Shown: positions 1 through 9,273, numbered from the stretch's first letter. The stretch: DNA of 64,000 bases from Betaproteobacteria bacterium (GCA_016720925.1 JADKJR010000008.1:1-64000); one strand, 5' to 3'. A program made the numbers and translations. Notes: a model not told the origin generated them from the letters alone.

Positions 1-795
1 ACGGCCGTGCCCCAATCGAACAGTGGCAGCTCGAGCGAAATTTCGTACCCACGGCGTAGCGGCGCCTCGTTTGACGTTTCGCGCGTTACACCGAATTCGA
101 GCACGTTGATGAAACGCGTGGCTTTGCTCAATCCCAGGTTTGACGCGAGAGATTCGGCGGAAAGCTTCGCCCCCATGACATCGAGCCGCGACTGCATCGC
201 GCGCTGCTCGATATCCGGTCGATCCTCTGCCGCCTTTGGCAGATCCGGCAATCGCTCCGGCAATGTGTACACGGTTTGTGCTCCCAAATAGTCCCAGCAA
301 GCGCGTCAGCGCTTCGCGTGAGTGCAGGCGGGCCTGCTCGGCGCGCGCCAGATTGTGCGCGGCATCAGCGTAGAAGCCCTGCTCGCGCGCCTGCTGTAAC
401 CGGCTCCAGTTGCCCACGGATGCCATGCGCCGGGCGAGTTCAGCACTGGCAGCGGCCACCTCGCGCACTTTTCGCGCATAGCGCACTGTTTCCTCGTTGG
501 CTAGCGTGAGTTCGGCGAAGTCGGCCTGCAGACCGCGATTATTGAGGAGCGCAACCTGCACGGCGTCATCGGCGGACAGCGGCTTCGCCAGCAATTCGCT
601 CACACGCGCAGCAAGTGAGTCGCGTTCGCTTTCGGCCCGGACCCACTTCACGTCGGCGCCGGTTCTCTCCTTCGTGACACGTTCAACCGTTGCAAATCCG
701 CCGTCGCGGGAAAGACTGGCACAGCCGGTCAGCGCCAACAAGAGTAGTCCGGTACCCGCGAGTCGCGCCGGGTATGCAGCATGGAATGAATTCAT
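1..795 (-). CDS. TolC/CusC-type outer membrane efflux lipoprotein (5' part, frameshifted, runs off window)
   Basis: Outer-membrane channel subunit of a heavy-metal RND efflux pump, running off the left edge. Reading leftward from ATG at 795 gives a lipoprotein signal peptide with lipobox LTGC (Cys25), then helical TolC-family sequence (DAVQVALLNNRGLQADFAEL). A one-base insertion near 283 breaks the frame: upstream ends at RLLGLFG and another frame continues with VYTLPERLPDLPK, then SLELPLFDWGTA, typical family motifs. The start follows the preceding gene by 7 nt after GAGG, so the two form an operon; membrane-fusion and RND genes presumably follow outside the window. The divergent two-component system at 1731 fits metal-responsive control. 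Family call is firm; the metal (Cu/Ag versus Co/Zn/Cd) cannot be told. Confidence 0.8.
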   Translation of the reverse strand, partial: MNSFHAAYPARLAGTGLLLLALTGCASLSRDGGFATVERVTKERTGADVKWVRAESERDSLAARVSELLAKPLSADDAVQVALLNNRGLQADFAELTLANEETVRYARKVREVAAASAELARRMASVGNWSRLQQAREQGFYADAAHNLARAEQARLHSREALTRLLGLFGSTNRVHIAGAIAGSAKGGRGSTGYRAARDAVAARCHGGEAFRRISRVKPGIEQSHAFHQRARIRCNARNVKRGAATPWVRNFARAATVRLGHGR

Positions 796-802
796 TTCAA
801 CC

Positions 803-1168
803 TCAGTGCTTGTGTGACTGTGGCGCCATGGAGGCTGGCGGCAGGACTGGCGACCCGGCGGGCGCAGCGGGGTTATTTCTGCCAGCCTGCGTTTTGGCCG
901 ACTCGGCAGCTTCCCTGGCATAGGTCCGCCAGCCACCAATCGCACGGACAGTATCATTGGCGTCCTTCCATGGTTTTGACTGGTCTTCACCTAGCGGGCG
1001 ATAGTCCGCGAATGGTGATTGATACCGAACGAGAGGCACGGGCAGCGTCGCGTCGGTCGGATCATCGCTGAGCGCAAAAGCGCTGACGGCGCTCAGGCAC
1101 AGACTGGCGAAAATCGCCCAAAGGGGTCGTTTCGCTGGTTTCCTCGATTGGTGATGTGCACAATGCAA
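803..1168 (-). CDS. small exported protein of a heavy-metal efflux operon
   Basis: The convincing part is a signal peptide (basic KPAKRP, hydrophobic LWAIFASLCLSAVSAFA) followed by a short periplasmic domain with SPFADYRPLGEDQ and WKDANDTVRAIGGWRTYAREAAE, then an Ala/Pro-rich tail. Small proteins of this sort commonly precede the outer-membrane component in betaproteobacterial metal RND operons; their biochemical role is unknown. The frame stays open further upstream to 1441, but that stretch does not look like a signal peptide or known domain, so I place the start near a TTG at 1168; this start is uncertain. It ends 7 nt before the TolC-like gene. Confidence 0.55.
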   Translation of the reverse strand: MHCAHHQSRKPAKRPLWAIFASLCLSAVSAFALSDDPTDATLPVPLVRYQSPFADYRPLGEDQSKPWKDANDTVRAIGGWRTYAREAAESAKTQAGRNNPAAPAGSPVLPPASMAPQSHKH

Positions 1169-1730
1169 ACAAAATGCGGAAACCGCGCGGATACAACGGC
1201 TGCGTCCGGTGTCCAGTCTGGACGCACTATTCCCGCGGCTCAGGAAACGAGCGCTCGCGACGACGGTGAGGTGCGGGTGCCACGCCTGCTCCAGTGAAAG
1301 CGCTACGCTGGACACGGTCGGTGGCCTATCGGCGGCCCGCCCCCGCTGGCAGAGCGCGAGTTCGGCAACTCGACCGGCCATCCGCGATGTCGACACAAGA
1401 AATGCGATGATCACGGAAGGCATTCGGTGTCCGCCAAGCACGCGGGAAAAGCCGTCGAGGTCAGCCAGCGGATGGTGTTCTTGTAAACCTCAACGCTGGA
1501 AGTGAATTGAGCGAATGGCCCGGTCGTCGCCAGCGGGACGTTGGGTACCAAGGCGATGCGTATTGGTTTCATGGCGGGCTTCCTTCATCGACGCGTAGTG
1601 AGCATTCTGCAAACAGTTTCCCTTACTCAAGCTGACGCCGGGATTACATTTCGGTAATCTTTGACGAGCATCGATTCTGCGAGCGCACAATCGGCGCACT
1701 AGAGTGGAATAAAAATGAAAGAAAAGCGCG
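1169..1730. other. intergenic region between divergent efflux and two-component operons
   Basis: No gene is supported here. Several short frames are open on both strands, including a minus-strand one starting MKPIRIALVP near 1572, but none shows a recognisable domain or continues through a plausible stop. The divergent promoters of the efflux operon and of the response regulator must lie here; I see no clear metal-responsive operator. Confidence 0.4.
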
Positions 1731-2407
1731 ATGAAGATTCTCGTTGTCGAAGACGAACCGAAAACCGGTGACTACCTCAAGAAGGGGCTGGTGGAGGCTG
1801 GTTTCGTCGTCGATCTGGCCCGCGATGGCGTGGACGGCCTGCATCTGGGTGAGACCGGTGATTACGACTTGGCGATTCTCGATGTAATGCTGCCGAAATT
1901 GGATGGCTGGCAGGTACTCGCCGGCATACGCCGCACCAAGCGCGAATTACCGGTACTGTTTCTGACCGCACGCAATCAAGTTGACGACCGGGTAAAGGGC
2001 CTCGAACTTGCGCCGATGATTACTTGGTGAAACCCTTCGCCTTTGCGGAATTGCTTGCCCGGGTGCGGACACTGCTGCGCCGCACCGGTCGTAGCAGGGA
2101 AGCAGAACATATTCGCGTGGCGGATCTTGAACTTGATCTGTTGCGCCGCAGGGTAACGCGCGGTGGACAGCGCATCGACCTCACCGCCAAGGAATTTGCA
2201 TTGCTGGAGCTGTTGCTTCGACGCCGTGGCGAAGTGCTGCCGCGCTCGCTGATCGCGTCCCAGATCTGGGATATGAATTTTGATAGCGATACCAACGTTA
2301 TTGAAGTGGCGGTGCGCCGCCTGCGCGCAAAAATGGATGACGGCTTCGAGCCGAAGCTGATTCGCACGGTGCGCGGCATGGGCTATGTGCTTGAGGACGA
2401 CGCCGGA
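1731..2407 (+). CDS. CusR/CzcR-type OmpR-family response regulator (frameshifted)
   Basis: DNA-binding response regulator for heavy-metal resistance. The receiver domain starts MKILVVEDEPKTG with phospho-acceptor Asp in AILDVMLP, switch Thr in LFLTARN, and conserved Lys in the expected YLVKPFAF. The C-terminal winged helix (ELDLLRRRVTRGGQRIDLTAKEFALLELL, GMGYVLE) is OmpR type. A one-base deletion at about 2010 (expected cttggcgcc, seen cttgcgcc) splits the reading frame within GLELGADDYLVKP. After the C-terminus no stop codon separates it from the kinase, whereas such pairs normally end in an ATGA overlap; this may be a second indel or a true in-frame fusion. Controls the divergent efflux operon by inference. 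Confidence 0.85.
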
Positions 2408-3801
2408 ATGAGGCGCAGACGCAAATCAATCACGGCCCGTCTGACGCTGCTGTTCGCAGCCATCTCGACGATGGTGCTGCTGGCGTTGGGGTTGTTGATT
2501 GGCAATGCGGTCGAGCAACACTTTGTCGAACAGGACATGGAACAGATGACCGGCAAGCTGGATCTGGCAGGCCACCTGTTGGAGAAAGTGCAGACGCCCG
2601 CGGATCTCAATGCGCTTGTGGCACAACTCAACGATTCATTGGTCGGTCATCACGGCCTCGCCATGCTCTTACGGGGGCCTGGCGAACAGACGCTGTTCGT
2701 CACTGCCGGCACCAGCTTTCCGCCAACCCTTCTGGTGCGCGACACCATCAAGAGTCCGCCCCAGCCGCAAGTCTGGCAACTGGACGGTCAGCCAAGTGCA
2801 CAACCACGGCGCGGCATTGCCGCCTTGCTGCCGACAGGAATCGCTGGCTGGCAACCAGTACTTGTCGCGGTGGCAATCGACATCACGCACCATGAACACT
2901 TCATGGCTTCGTTCAAACGCACACTTTGGTTGTTCGTGGCTATCGCTGCCGTCTTGGCCGGGTTCCTCGGCTGGATTGCGGTGAGGCGTGGGCTGATGCC
3001 CCTGAAGGCCATTCGCGAGGGCGCGGCGGGTGTCACGGCAAGCCGGCTCAACTACCGCCTGGCGGTCAATTCGGTTCCCGTCGAACTGGAAGAACTCGCG
3101 GAAGCATTGAATGACATGCTCGCCCGCCTTGAGGATTCATTTCAAAGGCTGAAGGATTTTTCCTCGGATCTGGCTCACGAACTTCGCACGCCAATCAGCA
3201 ACCTGATGACCGAAACTCAGGTGGCGCTGACCCCGCGCGCGTAGCCCCGATGAGTACGCGAGGTGCTTGCGTCCAATACCGAAGAATACGAACGCTTGGC
3301 GCGCATGATTGGTGACATGCTTTTCCTTGCAGAAGCCGATAACGGCCTGATTGTACCCAGCCGCGAACCGGTCGATCTGGCGGAGGAGGTACGCCAACTG
3401 TTCGATTTCTTCGATGCGCTGGGTGAGGAAAAAGCGTTGCACCTCTCGGTAACAGGTACCGGACAGGTATCCGGTGACAAGCTGATGTTGCGCCGGGCGT
3501 TAGCGAACCTCTTATCTAACGCCATCGCCACACTCCTGTGGACGGCAGCATTCGTGTCTGTATTGAGATGACCCGAGACGGCACTACGCTGGTGATCGAA
3601 AATACTGGCGACCCGATCCCACAAGAACATCTATCACGGATATTTGATCGCTTTTATCGTGCCGACCCGTCGCGGCACCGCAGCGGCGAAGGCGCTGGAT
3701 TGGGATTGGCCATTACCCGCTCCATCATTCGTGCCCACGGCGGCGAAGTCAACGTCCGCTCGGGAGTCGATAGCGTTTGCTTCGAGATGCGGATGATATG
3801 A
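2408..3801 (+). CDS. heavy-metal sensor histidine kinase, CusS-like (frameshifted)
   Basis: Membrane sensor kinase partnering the regulator just upstream. Transmembrane segment 1 (LTLLFAAISTMVLLALGLLI), a periplasmic sensor domain, transmembrane segment 2 (WLFVAIAAVLAGFLGWIAV) and HAMP are followed by the H-box SDLAHELRTPISNL. The N-box (RRALANLLSNAI), F-box (FDRFYRADPSR) and G-box (GAGLGLAITRSI) are all present. Three one-base changes interrupt the frame: an extra C near 3232, a missing G near 3261 and a missing C near 3526; repairing them restores ALTRARSPDEYAEVLASN and NAIRHTPVDGS. Every catalytic motif is retained, which favours sequencing errors over decay. Its 3' end overlaps the convergent membrane-protein frame by about 150 nt. 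Confidence 0.82.
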
Positions 3802-4586
3802 CCAACCCCGCTGACAGCAAAGGCCACTTGCGACTTCAGCGCAAAAACAACTGCTTGATTTACGCAGCGCTGGGTAACCCGGGTTACGCCGCAACAGCCT
3901 TGAGGCAATACCTCGGCGTTCCTGTCACGGTGGCCAAAGACATCACTGTACGCACAGTATAAAAGTGCCGCAAACACCGCCAGGACGAAGGGAAGCACGA
4001 CGCCGCCTGTCAGCATCGCGATACCGTCCGCGACCAGGAAAATCAGGGTGATTTTCACGAACAAGAAAAAGTGAACGGGCTGGATGATCCACGGCAGCGT
4101 GATCTTCATGGCGCTCGCAAAGCCATGGTTCCCGAATAACACCAGCGGAATGAGGAACCAGGCGTCAATAAACGCCAGCGACAACAGGAACGTCAGGAAC
4201 TCGCCGTGGTACATGATGACGTGTCGCATGAGCGCCGTCATCGTGCCCCATTTAATCTCGGAACGATTGAAGATGACGATGCTAATCGCCCACAAGAGCA
4301 AGGGAAGCCAAAGCAGCACAAACCGCGATGCCACCAGCGGCTTTCGGCCACGCTTGATATCCAGATGTGAGTGATCGACCAGGTACGCGACAATGACGAG
4401 CCCCACCATCGTCGCCGTAAATACAAAACTCGGCAGAAAAGGATACGGCTTCACCACATACCAAAGCAGCGCACCGGCCAGCATGACGAGCATCCACAAC
4501 CACGCATGGCGGGTGGCAAGACTGATCGCCTCACGAAGCCATTTTTTGTAGTCGCCCGGGTCAATCCCTTTCGGATCGGCCGTCAT
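3654..4586 (-). CDS. six-helix inner-membrane protein of the transfer cluster
   Basis: Predicted polytopic membrane protein; I do not recognise a named family. After a short cytoplasmic N-terminus (MTADPKGIDPGDYKKWL) there are about six hydrophobic segments, for example HAWLWMLVMLAGALLWYVV, SFVFTATMVGLVIVAYLV and LPFVLAVFAALLYCAY. It is the last gene of a leftward run whose other members are a DUF2274-like protein 4 nt upstream and a replication-relaxation-like protein, opposite a coupling protein, so a role in conjugative transfer is likely. The last 80 or so residues after SDVFGHRD look like antisense of the kinase gene; a one-base indel near 3945 would give a shorter end near 3888, so the true stop is doubtful. 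Confidence 0.6.
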   Translation of the reverse strand: MTADPKGIDPGDYKKWLREAISLATRHAWLWMLVMLAGALLWYVVKPYPFLPSFVFTATMVGLVIVAYLVDHSHLDIKRGRKPLVASRFVLLWLPLLLWAISIVIFNRSEIKWGTMTALMRHVIMYHGEFLTFLLSLAFIDAWFLIPLVLFGNHGFASAMKITLPWIIQPVHFFLFVKITLIFLVADGIAMLTGGVVLPFVLAVFAALLYCAYSDVFGHRDRNAEVLPQGCCGVTRVTQRCVNQAVVFALKSQVAFAVSGVGHIIRISKQTLSTPERTLTSPPWARMMERVMANPNPAPSPLRCRDGSAR

Positions 4587-4590
4587 TTAT

Positions 4591-4818
4591 CTATTTCGGT
4601 TTCTTACGCGCTTTTTGAAAGGCTTTGTCGCGCGCAAAGAAATCGGCAAGGATTTCATTGACCAGCGCATCATCCGTGATGTCCTGACCGTAGGCGGTCT
4701 TGTAGATCGCCCGGTAGGCGTCAATGTTATCGGCGTTACTCTGTTTCAATTTGAAGCTGCGTTTGATTTCCGCCGGCGGTGGCGCCAGCGGCTTCAGTTT
4801 CAATGCCATTGCGTTCAT
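4591..4818 (-). CDS. DUF2274-like small protein
   Basis: A 75-residue protein starting MNAMALKLKPLAPPP. The start is set by a strong AAGGAGA eight nucleotides upstream. The Pro-rich N-terminus, SFKLKQSNADNIDAYRAIY and the helical end ILADFFARDKAFQKARKK resemble DUF2274 proteins encoded in conjugative-transfer clusters of proteobacterial integrative elements, where the domain's function is unknown (possibly a DNA-binding or regulatory helix bundle). It lies in a tight operon between the replication-relaxation-like gene and the membrane-protein gene. Confidence 0.6.
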   Translation of the reverse strand: MNAMALKLKPLAPPPAEIKRSFKLKQSNADNIDAYRAIYKTAYGQDITDDALVNEILADFFARDKAFQKARKKPK

Positions 4819-4846
4819 GACGTAAATCTCCTTTTGTGATGATCGA

Positions 4847-5602
4847 TCAATCAATGGCAAGACTATCCAGCTCGAACGAAAACACGTCGAGCAAACCCTT
4901 ATATTCACTCGGCTTAACCGTCGGCCGCTCGCGGTCAACAATATGCATTCGCTTTTCCTTCACGTATTCATACCGCGGCCATTCCGGACGCCGAAAAAGC
5001 CGCTCGTAATAATCGCGCTGCCACGGCTCGCGAAACAGATAGCGCACGCGTTGATACTCTTTCGCCTGCCACGCCCGCCCGTGGTCCAGAAACGCAATAA
5101 AAATATCGCGCTCAGACTTGGCATGCAATTCCACTTCGAGTGCGTGGCTGATCCCGTCTACATCGTATATGGCATCGGGCGTCTTAAGCCGGTTGCGTTC
5201 GATAAGCCGCTCCGGTGTCACTTGTTCTAGCGAAATACCGCTACGCAGAATCGCGGATTGCACGGCGAGATCGTGGCGAATATTCGACATATTAATGCTG
5301 TTGGCACGCCGCTTGTAATGGAGCATGGCGACATGGCGCTCGCGCGCCAAAACGTAGCCATAATCGCCCAACATAATGATCGGTTTATGGTAGGTCGGAT
5401 ACATCATTTCTTTGATGTAAAACGACTCGCGCAAAGACTTGAAATAGCCGTCTTTTTCGCGCTCCAATCCCATCACCTGCAGCAGGATTGCGCGGCTCGA
5501 AAAATGGAAGGTGGCGAGCCATTCCAGTATCGAATCAATCTTCTCTTGCTTGCGCTTCCGTGAGACCGCCGCGCCAGGAAAACGTAACCCTATTTGCTCC
5601 AT
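4847..5602 (-). CDS. replication-relaxation (MobC-like) family protein
   Basis: 251 residues. N-terminal winged-helix-like segment (SILEWLATFHFSSRAILLQVMGL) followed by an alpha/beta domain with DLAVQSAILRSG, TPDAIYDVDGISHALEVELHAKSERD and a basic aromatic tail. This order is typical of the replication-relaxation/MobC family on plasmids and integrative elements, which bind DNA at or near transfer or replication origins. The TPDAI..VEVEL pattern resembles a restriction-endonuclease-like core. ATG 5602 is preferred over the upstream in-frame ATG because of AAGGGGG just before it and because upstream sequence is unlike the family. First gene of the leftward transfer operon; it faces the hairpin array and the coupling protein. 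Confidence 0.6.
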   Translation of the reverse strand: MEQIGLRFPGAAVSRKRKQEKIDSILEWLATFHFSSRAILLQVMGLEREKDGYFKSLRESFYIKEMMYPTYHKPIIMLGDYGYVLARERHVAMLHYKRRANSINMSNIRHDLAVQSAILRSGISLEQVTPERLIERNRLKTPDAIYDVDGISHALEVELHAKSERDIFIAFLDHGRAWQAKEYQRVRYLFREPWQRDYYERLFRRPEWPRYEYVKEKRMHIVDRERPTVKPSEYKGLLDVFSFELDSLAID

Positions 5603-5639
5603 ATCAGACAGCCCCCTTCGGTTACAGAATCGTAACAGA

Positions 5640-6370
5640 AACCATGCCAGCGCACAAAGCGCCGGCATGCTTTTTTGCAAGAAGATTTAGCGACAGCGCA
5701 AAGCTTCGCGCCGTCGCGTCCTAGCGACAAAGCGGCGAGCGATTTTGCCCTAGCAAAATCGAAGGATTTGAGGCCCCCCAGGGCCGATAAAACTGGCTCG
5801 GTTTTGCGCGCCCTCCCCGCGCAAAACTTGACGGCAGCGCCGCGCCCCAGCGCGGCCAGGCGTCAACCGGGACGAGAGCCCGGCGCGCCCACGCGCCGGG
5901 CAGTCCGAGGCCGCCCCCCAGGGCGGACTGGGACGGTCTCGACCCGTCGTCGAGCGCTAAGTGGAGCGAAGCGTAACGTCGCGCTTGACCCCGTCTTTGC
6001 GGGGCGGGCGTCCAGCCCGATTCGCGCGCAGCGCGAACAAGTCCCAGGCTGCCGAAAGGCAGACTGCGGCGCAGCCCGCTAAAGGCGGGGTCAAGCGCGT
6101 AGCGCGCAGACGACGGTGGGTGAATCGCGTCCGGCCGGGAAAGCGTCCAGCTTTCCCGGCCAGCGAGAGGGCAAAGCCCTCCAAGGCAGCGTACCGTCCA
6201 GGGGAGCAACGCGGGGTGAATCGAGGCGTAGCGGGGCGTCCAGACCCGCTCTCGCCGCGAGAGGGAGGCACCTTTCATTGCCGAAAAGCCCTAGCGATCG
6301 GCAATGCCCTACCCACCGCAATAGAGGCGATTTTAGCGCGCTAAAAGCGGCGGCGCTTGCGGTGGGTACA
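5640..6370. repeat. array of perfect hairpins with constant loops (possible oriT or structured RNA)
   Basis: Non-coding stretch between two divergent transfer genes, made almost entirely of short perfect inverted repeats. Four have the same CCCA loop: stem ggccc (5772-5785), gccgcgc (5839-5856), cccggcgcg (5879-5900) and ccgccc (5911-5926). Two have GTCCA: cgggc (6005-6019) and ggccgggaaagc (6133-6161). Others are cgattttg with loop ccctag (5740-5761), gttttgcgcg (5801-5827), ttcgcgc (6021-6037), ctgcc with a GAAA loop (6049-6062), gagggc (6167-6181), ctctcg (6249-6263), cattgccga (6276-6306) and acccaccgcaa (6311-6367). A 13-bp arm at 5981-5993 pairs with 6086-6098, enclosing several of them. 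Open frames here overlap on both strands and carry no domain, so I treat it as structural DNA or RNA. Location is typical of oriT, but the density and constant loops are not. Confidence 0.75.
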
Positions 6371-6504
6371 AGGGGATGTCCAACATACCGCTCTAATGCC
6401 CGCAAGGGCTGGTTTTGGTGACGAAAAGTGCCGGATTTTCGATTGCAGGGGCCGAAGTTTCAAAGGCATAATGGCGCCTCAAATTTGGCAGCTATCGAGG
6501 CTTA

Positions 6505-9273
6505 ATGAATCCGACTCTACAGGCATTTGTCGATGGCCATCTCAACACATTGTTGGGCTTGGCAAACCCACTATTATTCAATGTCTTTGCCCTTGTTTTG
6601 GCAACGATAATTATCGTCGATCCCCTCCCCCTGACGCCGCGCGATGAGGACACGTCAACCGTCGATTTGCTTCTAATCTGGACACGACGGGCGGGCCTCA
6701 TCGTTTTGGTTTCGTTAGCCTTCGTTTTGCCGTTTTACCTGTTCTTTTTATACGGTTTAGCGCACGCCGAACTGCCGGATGCCGATGCGAATGCACGGGG
6801 TGTTCTGAAGGAGATTCTGGCGAAGGATTGGTGGCGAATCGTGGCTGGCGGGGTCGTCGGGTTGGCCATAAAGGCAATCTTTGACCGCTATGTGGCCCCT
6901 CCCCTGTCGGCGTGGATGCGGGATATCCGGATAAAGACGATCCAGGATAAGCAGTCAGACGTTCGAGAGGTGATCGGCGAACTTCAGCCGAAGCACTTCT
7001 TGCCGGCCACCTATTACAAGCCGGAATGGGTTTTTTTCGGGCTTGGCAAGAACGGGACTCCGCTATACGTGGACCTGAAGACATTCCGCGAAACCAATAC
7101 GCAAATAGTCGGGCCAACGCGCTACGGCAAGGGTGTCTTGTTGGGCGCATTGGCGGAACAAAGTATCCAGCTCGGACACTCATTTATTTATGTCGATCCC
7201 AAGGATGACAAGTGGCTTCCGTGGATTCTTTACCAAACCGCGGCGCCAGCGCAAAAGCGCTTCGTGGTGATCGATCTCAACAGCGATAAAACCGGCTGGC
7301 ACCCGTTCGTGGGTGGCGAGCTGCGGGACCGACGCGAGCGGATCGTCAGCGCTTGTGGGTTGTATAGCGCCGGCACGGATGCCGACTATTACAAGCGCAT
7401 GGAGCGTGGCATCCTGGATCGGATTCTGCCGACTTCACCCGGCACCATTCGATCGTTGCTCGATGCCCTGGAAGCGCTCGATGGCGACGATGTACCCCTC
7501 AAGAAAAAAGCGGCGGCATTGTACGAGGGCTTGAAAGAACTGGCGATGATTCCGGCCCTGAATCCCAAGGGGGTTGGGATGACGACCGAGAGCATCATCC
7601 GGAACGGTTGGACCTGCTATTTCCGCGGGTCGCTGCGGGACCGAACGAAACTGATGGCGACGCGGCTTTTCGTGACCGAAGTGCTGCAGCAAGCGAAGAA
7701 TCTGAAGGCTGAGCGGGGTGCGAATCATCTTACCTTTGCCATCGATGAACTCAAGTTCCTGGTGAGCAAAGAAGTATCGGACGCCCTGGCGACGTCGCTC
7801 TCCGATAACGTAAACATTATCGTGCTCCACCAGTCCATGCAGGACCTTCGCGGGATCGAGGATAAGCTGCTCGACAAGAACGCGATCGAAAAGAGTATCG
7901 ATGTCAATTGCCAAATCAAGGTCGTGTATAAATGCGACCCGGAAACGGCGGAATGGGCTGAGCTGAAAAGTGGCACAAAGCTGGTCAAGATCGCCAGGAT
8001 GGAGCGCACCGCGATTAACCGTTTTGGTGGTGAAGTCTTCGAGCACGAGCGCAGCATGGGTGACGTGGAAGAGGGGTTGATTTCGCAGAACGTGCTGCTC
8101 ACATTGCCGCCCATGATCGGGGTCTTTTTTACGCCGACCGAGCTGGCACAGGTCGTGTTTACGTCGCCCGTTAAGACAGATATCGGGGATGACTTATTTA
8201 AGGAACACCCGGTTTATTCCGAATGGAAAATCGCCAATGCCAGGAAGGGAGACGGCGGCCCTAAGCCGGCCGGGACCGTGAAACCGGAACGGCCGGAAGC
8301 GGCGCTGAATGAGCCGCTGAAGCATCCTTTGACGGCAGACATGAAGCCACGCGAACGCCTCAACAGAGCGCCCATTCAACCTTCCAAGCCGGAGGGAAAA
8401 CCTGTGCAAACCGCAGATAGCGCCCTACCCTCTTTGGGCCCGCCAGGAGCCGCGGCGCCGGAGATCAATCCTGCCGCACGATCATCCAGCACGGTCGCGG
8501 CCGAAACGGTGGAACCGAAGCGATCGAAACACTTCGTTGGCGTGCTGGTACTGGCCCGCGAGATGAGCATGCTGCAAATGGGCACGGTGGCGCTCGATGG
8601 CACCAAGATTCACGCCAACGCCAGCCGCCACAGCGCCCTGTCGTATGGGCACGCCGGCAAGAGTGAAGCGCAACTCAAGGCCGAGGTGGTCGAACTGATG
8701 GTGCTGGCCGAAGCCGTCGATCAAGCCGATGTGCCCGACGGCATGTCGATCCCGGACGAACTGGCGCGACGCGAACAGCGCCTCCAGAAGAACGCCGAGG
8801 CCAAGGCCAAGATTGAGGCGCGGGCAAAGGAGCGCTTCGAGCGCGAGCAAGTCGAGTTCGAGGCGAAGAAGGTGATACATGAGCAGAAGCGACAGGCCGG
8901 GAAATCCCGCGGCAAGCCGCCCACGCCACCGAACGCCGGGCCGAGGCCAACGGATCAGGTCAATCTGACCTACGAAGAATCGCGCGTCATGCCCGAATCC
9001 GGCGGCGGTTTTGAGCAGGCCCATAACGCACAGGTGGCCGTGGCCGTCGGCAGCGTGTTGGTGGTAGGCGGCGACGTCACGCAGGTCACTACCGACAAAC
9101 AGCAGGTCAGATCGATGCTGGACAAACTCAACGCGTGTGCGGATCAACTGGGCAAAGCCGGGACACTGCTGGCCGACGCCGACTACTTCAGCGACGCGAA
9201 CGTGAACGCCTGTGTGCAGGCGTACATTGCGCCGCTGATTTCAATGGGACGCGAAAGCCATCACCCACACTAG
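6505..9273 (+). CDS. VirD4/TraG-type coupling protein fused to IS1182 transposase remnant
   Basis: Residues 1 to about 675 are a type IV coupling protein, the ATPase that delivers the relaxosome to the mating channel. Two N-terminal membrane segments (LLFNVFALVLATIIIV; LIVLVSLAFVLPFYLFFLYG) lead to Walker A GPTRYGKG at residues 203-210, a Walker B-like LTFAIDELKFL near 415 and a LHQS..D motif. From about residue 675 the sequence abruptly becomes the middle of an IS1182-family transposase (FVGVLVLAREMSM, LGTVALDGTKIHANAS type), to the stop at 9273. The fusion therefore replaces the native C-terminus after a low-complexity Pro-rich linker. ATPase motifs are intact, but whether transfer still works is unknown. 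Upstream lies the hairpin array; its partner transfer genes run the other way. Confidence 0.78.
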   Translation: MNPTLQAFVDGHLNTLLGLANPLLFNVFALVLATIIIVDPLPLTPRDEDTSTVDLLLIWTRRAGLIVLVSLAFVLPFYLFFLYGLAHAELPDADANARGVLKEILAKDWWRIVAGGVVGLAIKAIFDRYVAPPLSAWMRDIRIKTIQDKQSDVREVIGELQPKHFLPATYYKPEWVFFGLGKNGTPLYVDLKTFRETNTQIVGPTRYGKGVLLGALAEQSIQLGHSFIYVDPKDDKWLPWILYQTAAPAQKRFVVIDLNSDKTGWHPFVGGELRDRRERIVSACGLYSAGTDADYYKRMERGILDRILPTSPGTIRSLLDALEALDGDDVPLKKKAAALYEGLKELAMIPALNPKGVGMTTESIIRNGWTCYFRGSLRDRTKLMATRLFVTEVLQQAKNLKAERGANHLTFAIDELKFLVSKEVSDALATSLSDNVNIIVLHQSMQDLRGIEDKLLDKNAIEKSIDVNCQIKVVYKCDPETAEWAELKSGTKLVKIARMERTAINRFGGEVFEHERSMGDVEEGLISQNVLLTLPPMIGVFFTPTELAQVVFTSPVKTDIGDDLFKEHPVYSEWKIANARKGDGGPKPAGTVKPERPEAALNEPLKHPLTADMKPRERLNRAPIQPSKPEGKPVQTADSALPSLGPPGAAAPEINPAARSSSTVAAETVEPKRSKHFVGVLVLAREMSMLQMGTVALDGTKIHANASRHSALSYGHAGKSEAQLKAEVVELMVLAEAVDQADVPDGMSIPDELARREQRLQKNAEAKAKIEARAKERFEREQVEFEAKKVIHEQKRQAGKSRGKPPTPPNAGPRPTDQVNLTYEESRVMPESGGGFEQAHNAQVAVAVGSVLVVGGDVTQVTTDKQQVRSMLDKLNACADQLGKAGTLLADADYFSDANVNACVQAYIAPLISMGRESHHPH

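Noticed and set aside
803..1441. Full 212-codon frame as a single protein
   Set aside because: Only the part from about 1168 looks like an exported protein; the first 90 codons lack a signal peptide or homology.
5675..6421. Several overlapping frames on both strands over the hairpin array
   Set aside because: All run through inverted repeats, are Arg/Ala/Pro-rich, and show no domain or ribosome site.
8482..9147. 221-codon minus-strand frame
   Set aside because: Antisense of the coupling protein-transposase frame; no family resemblance.
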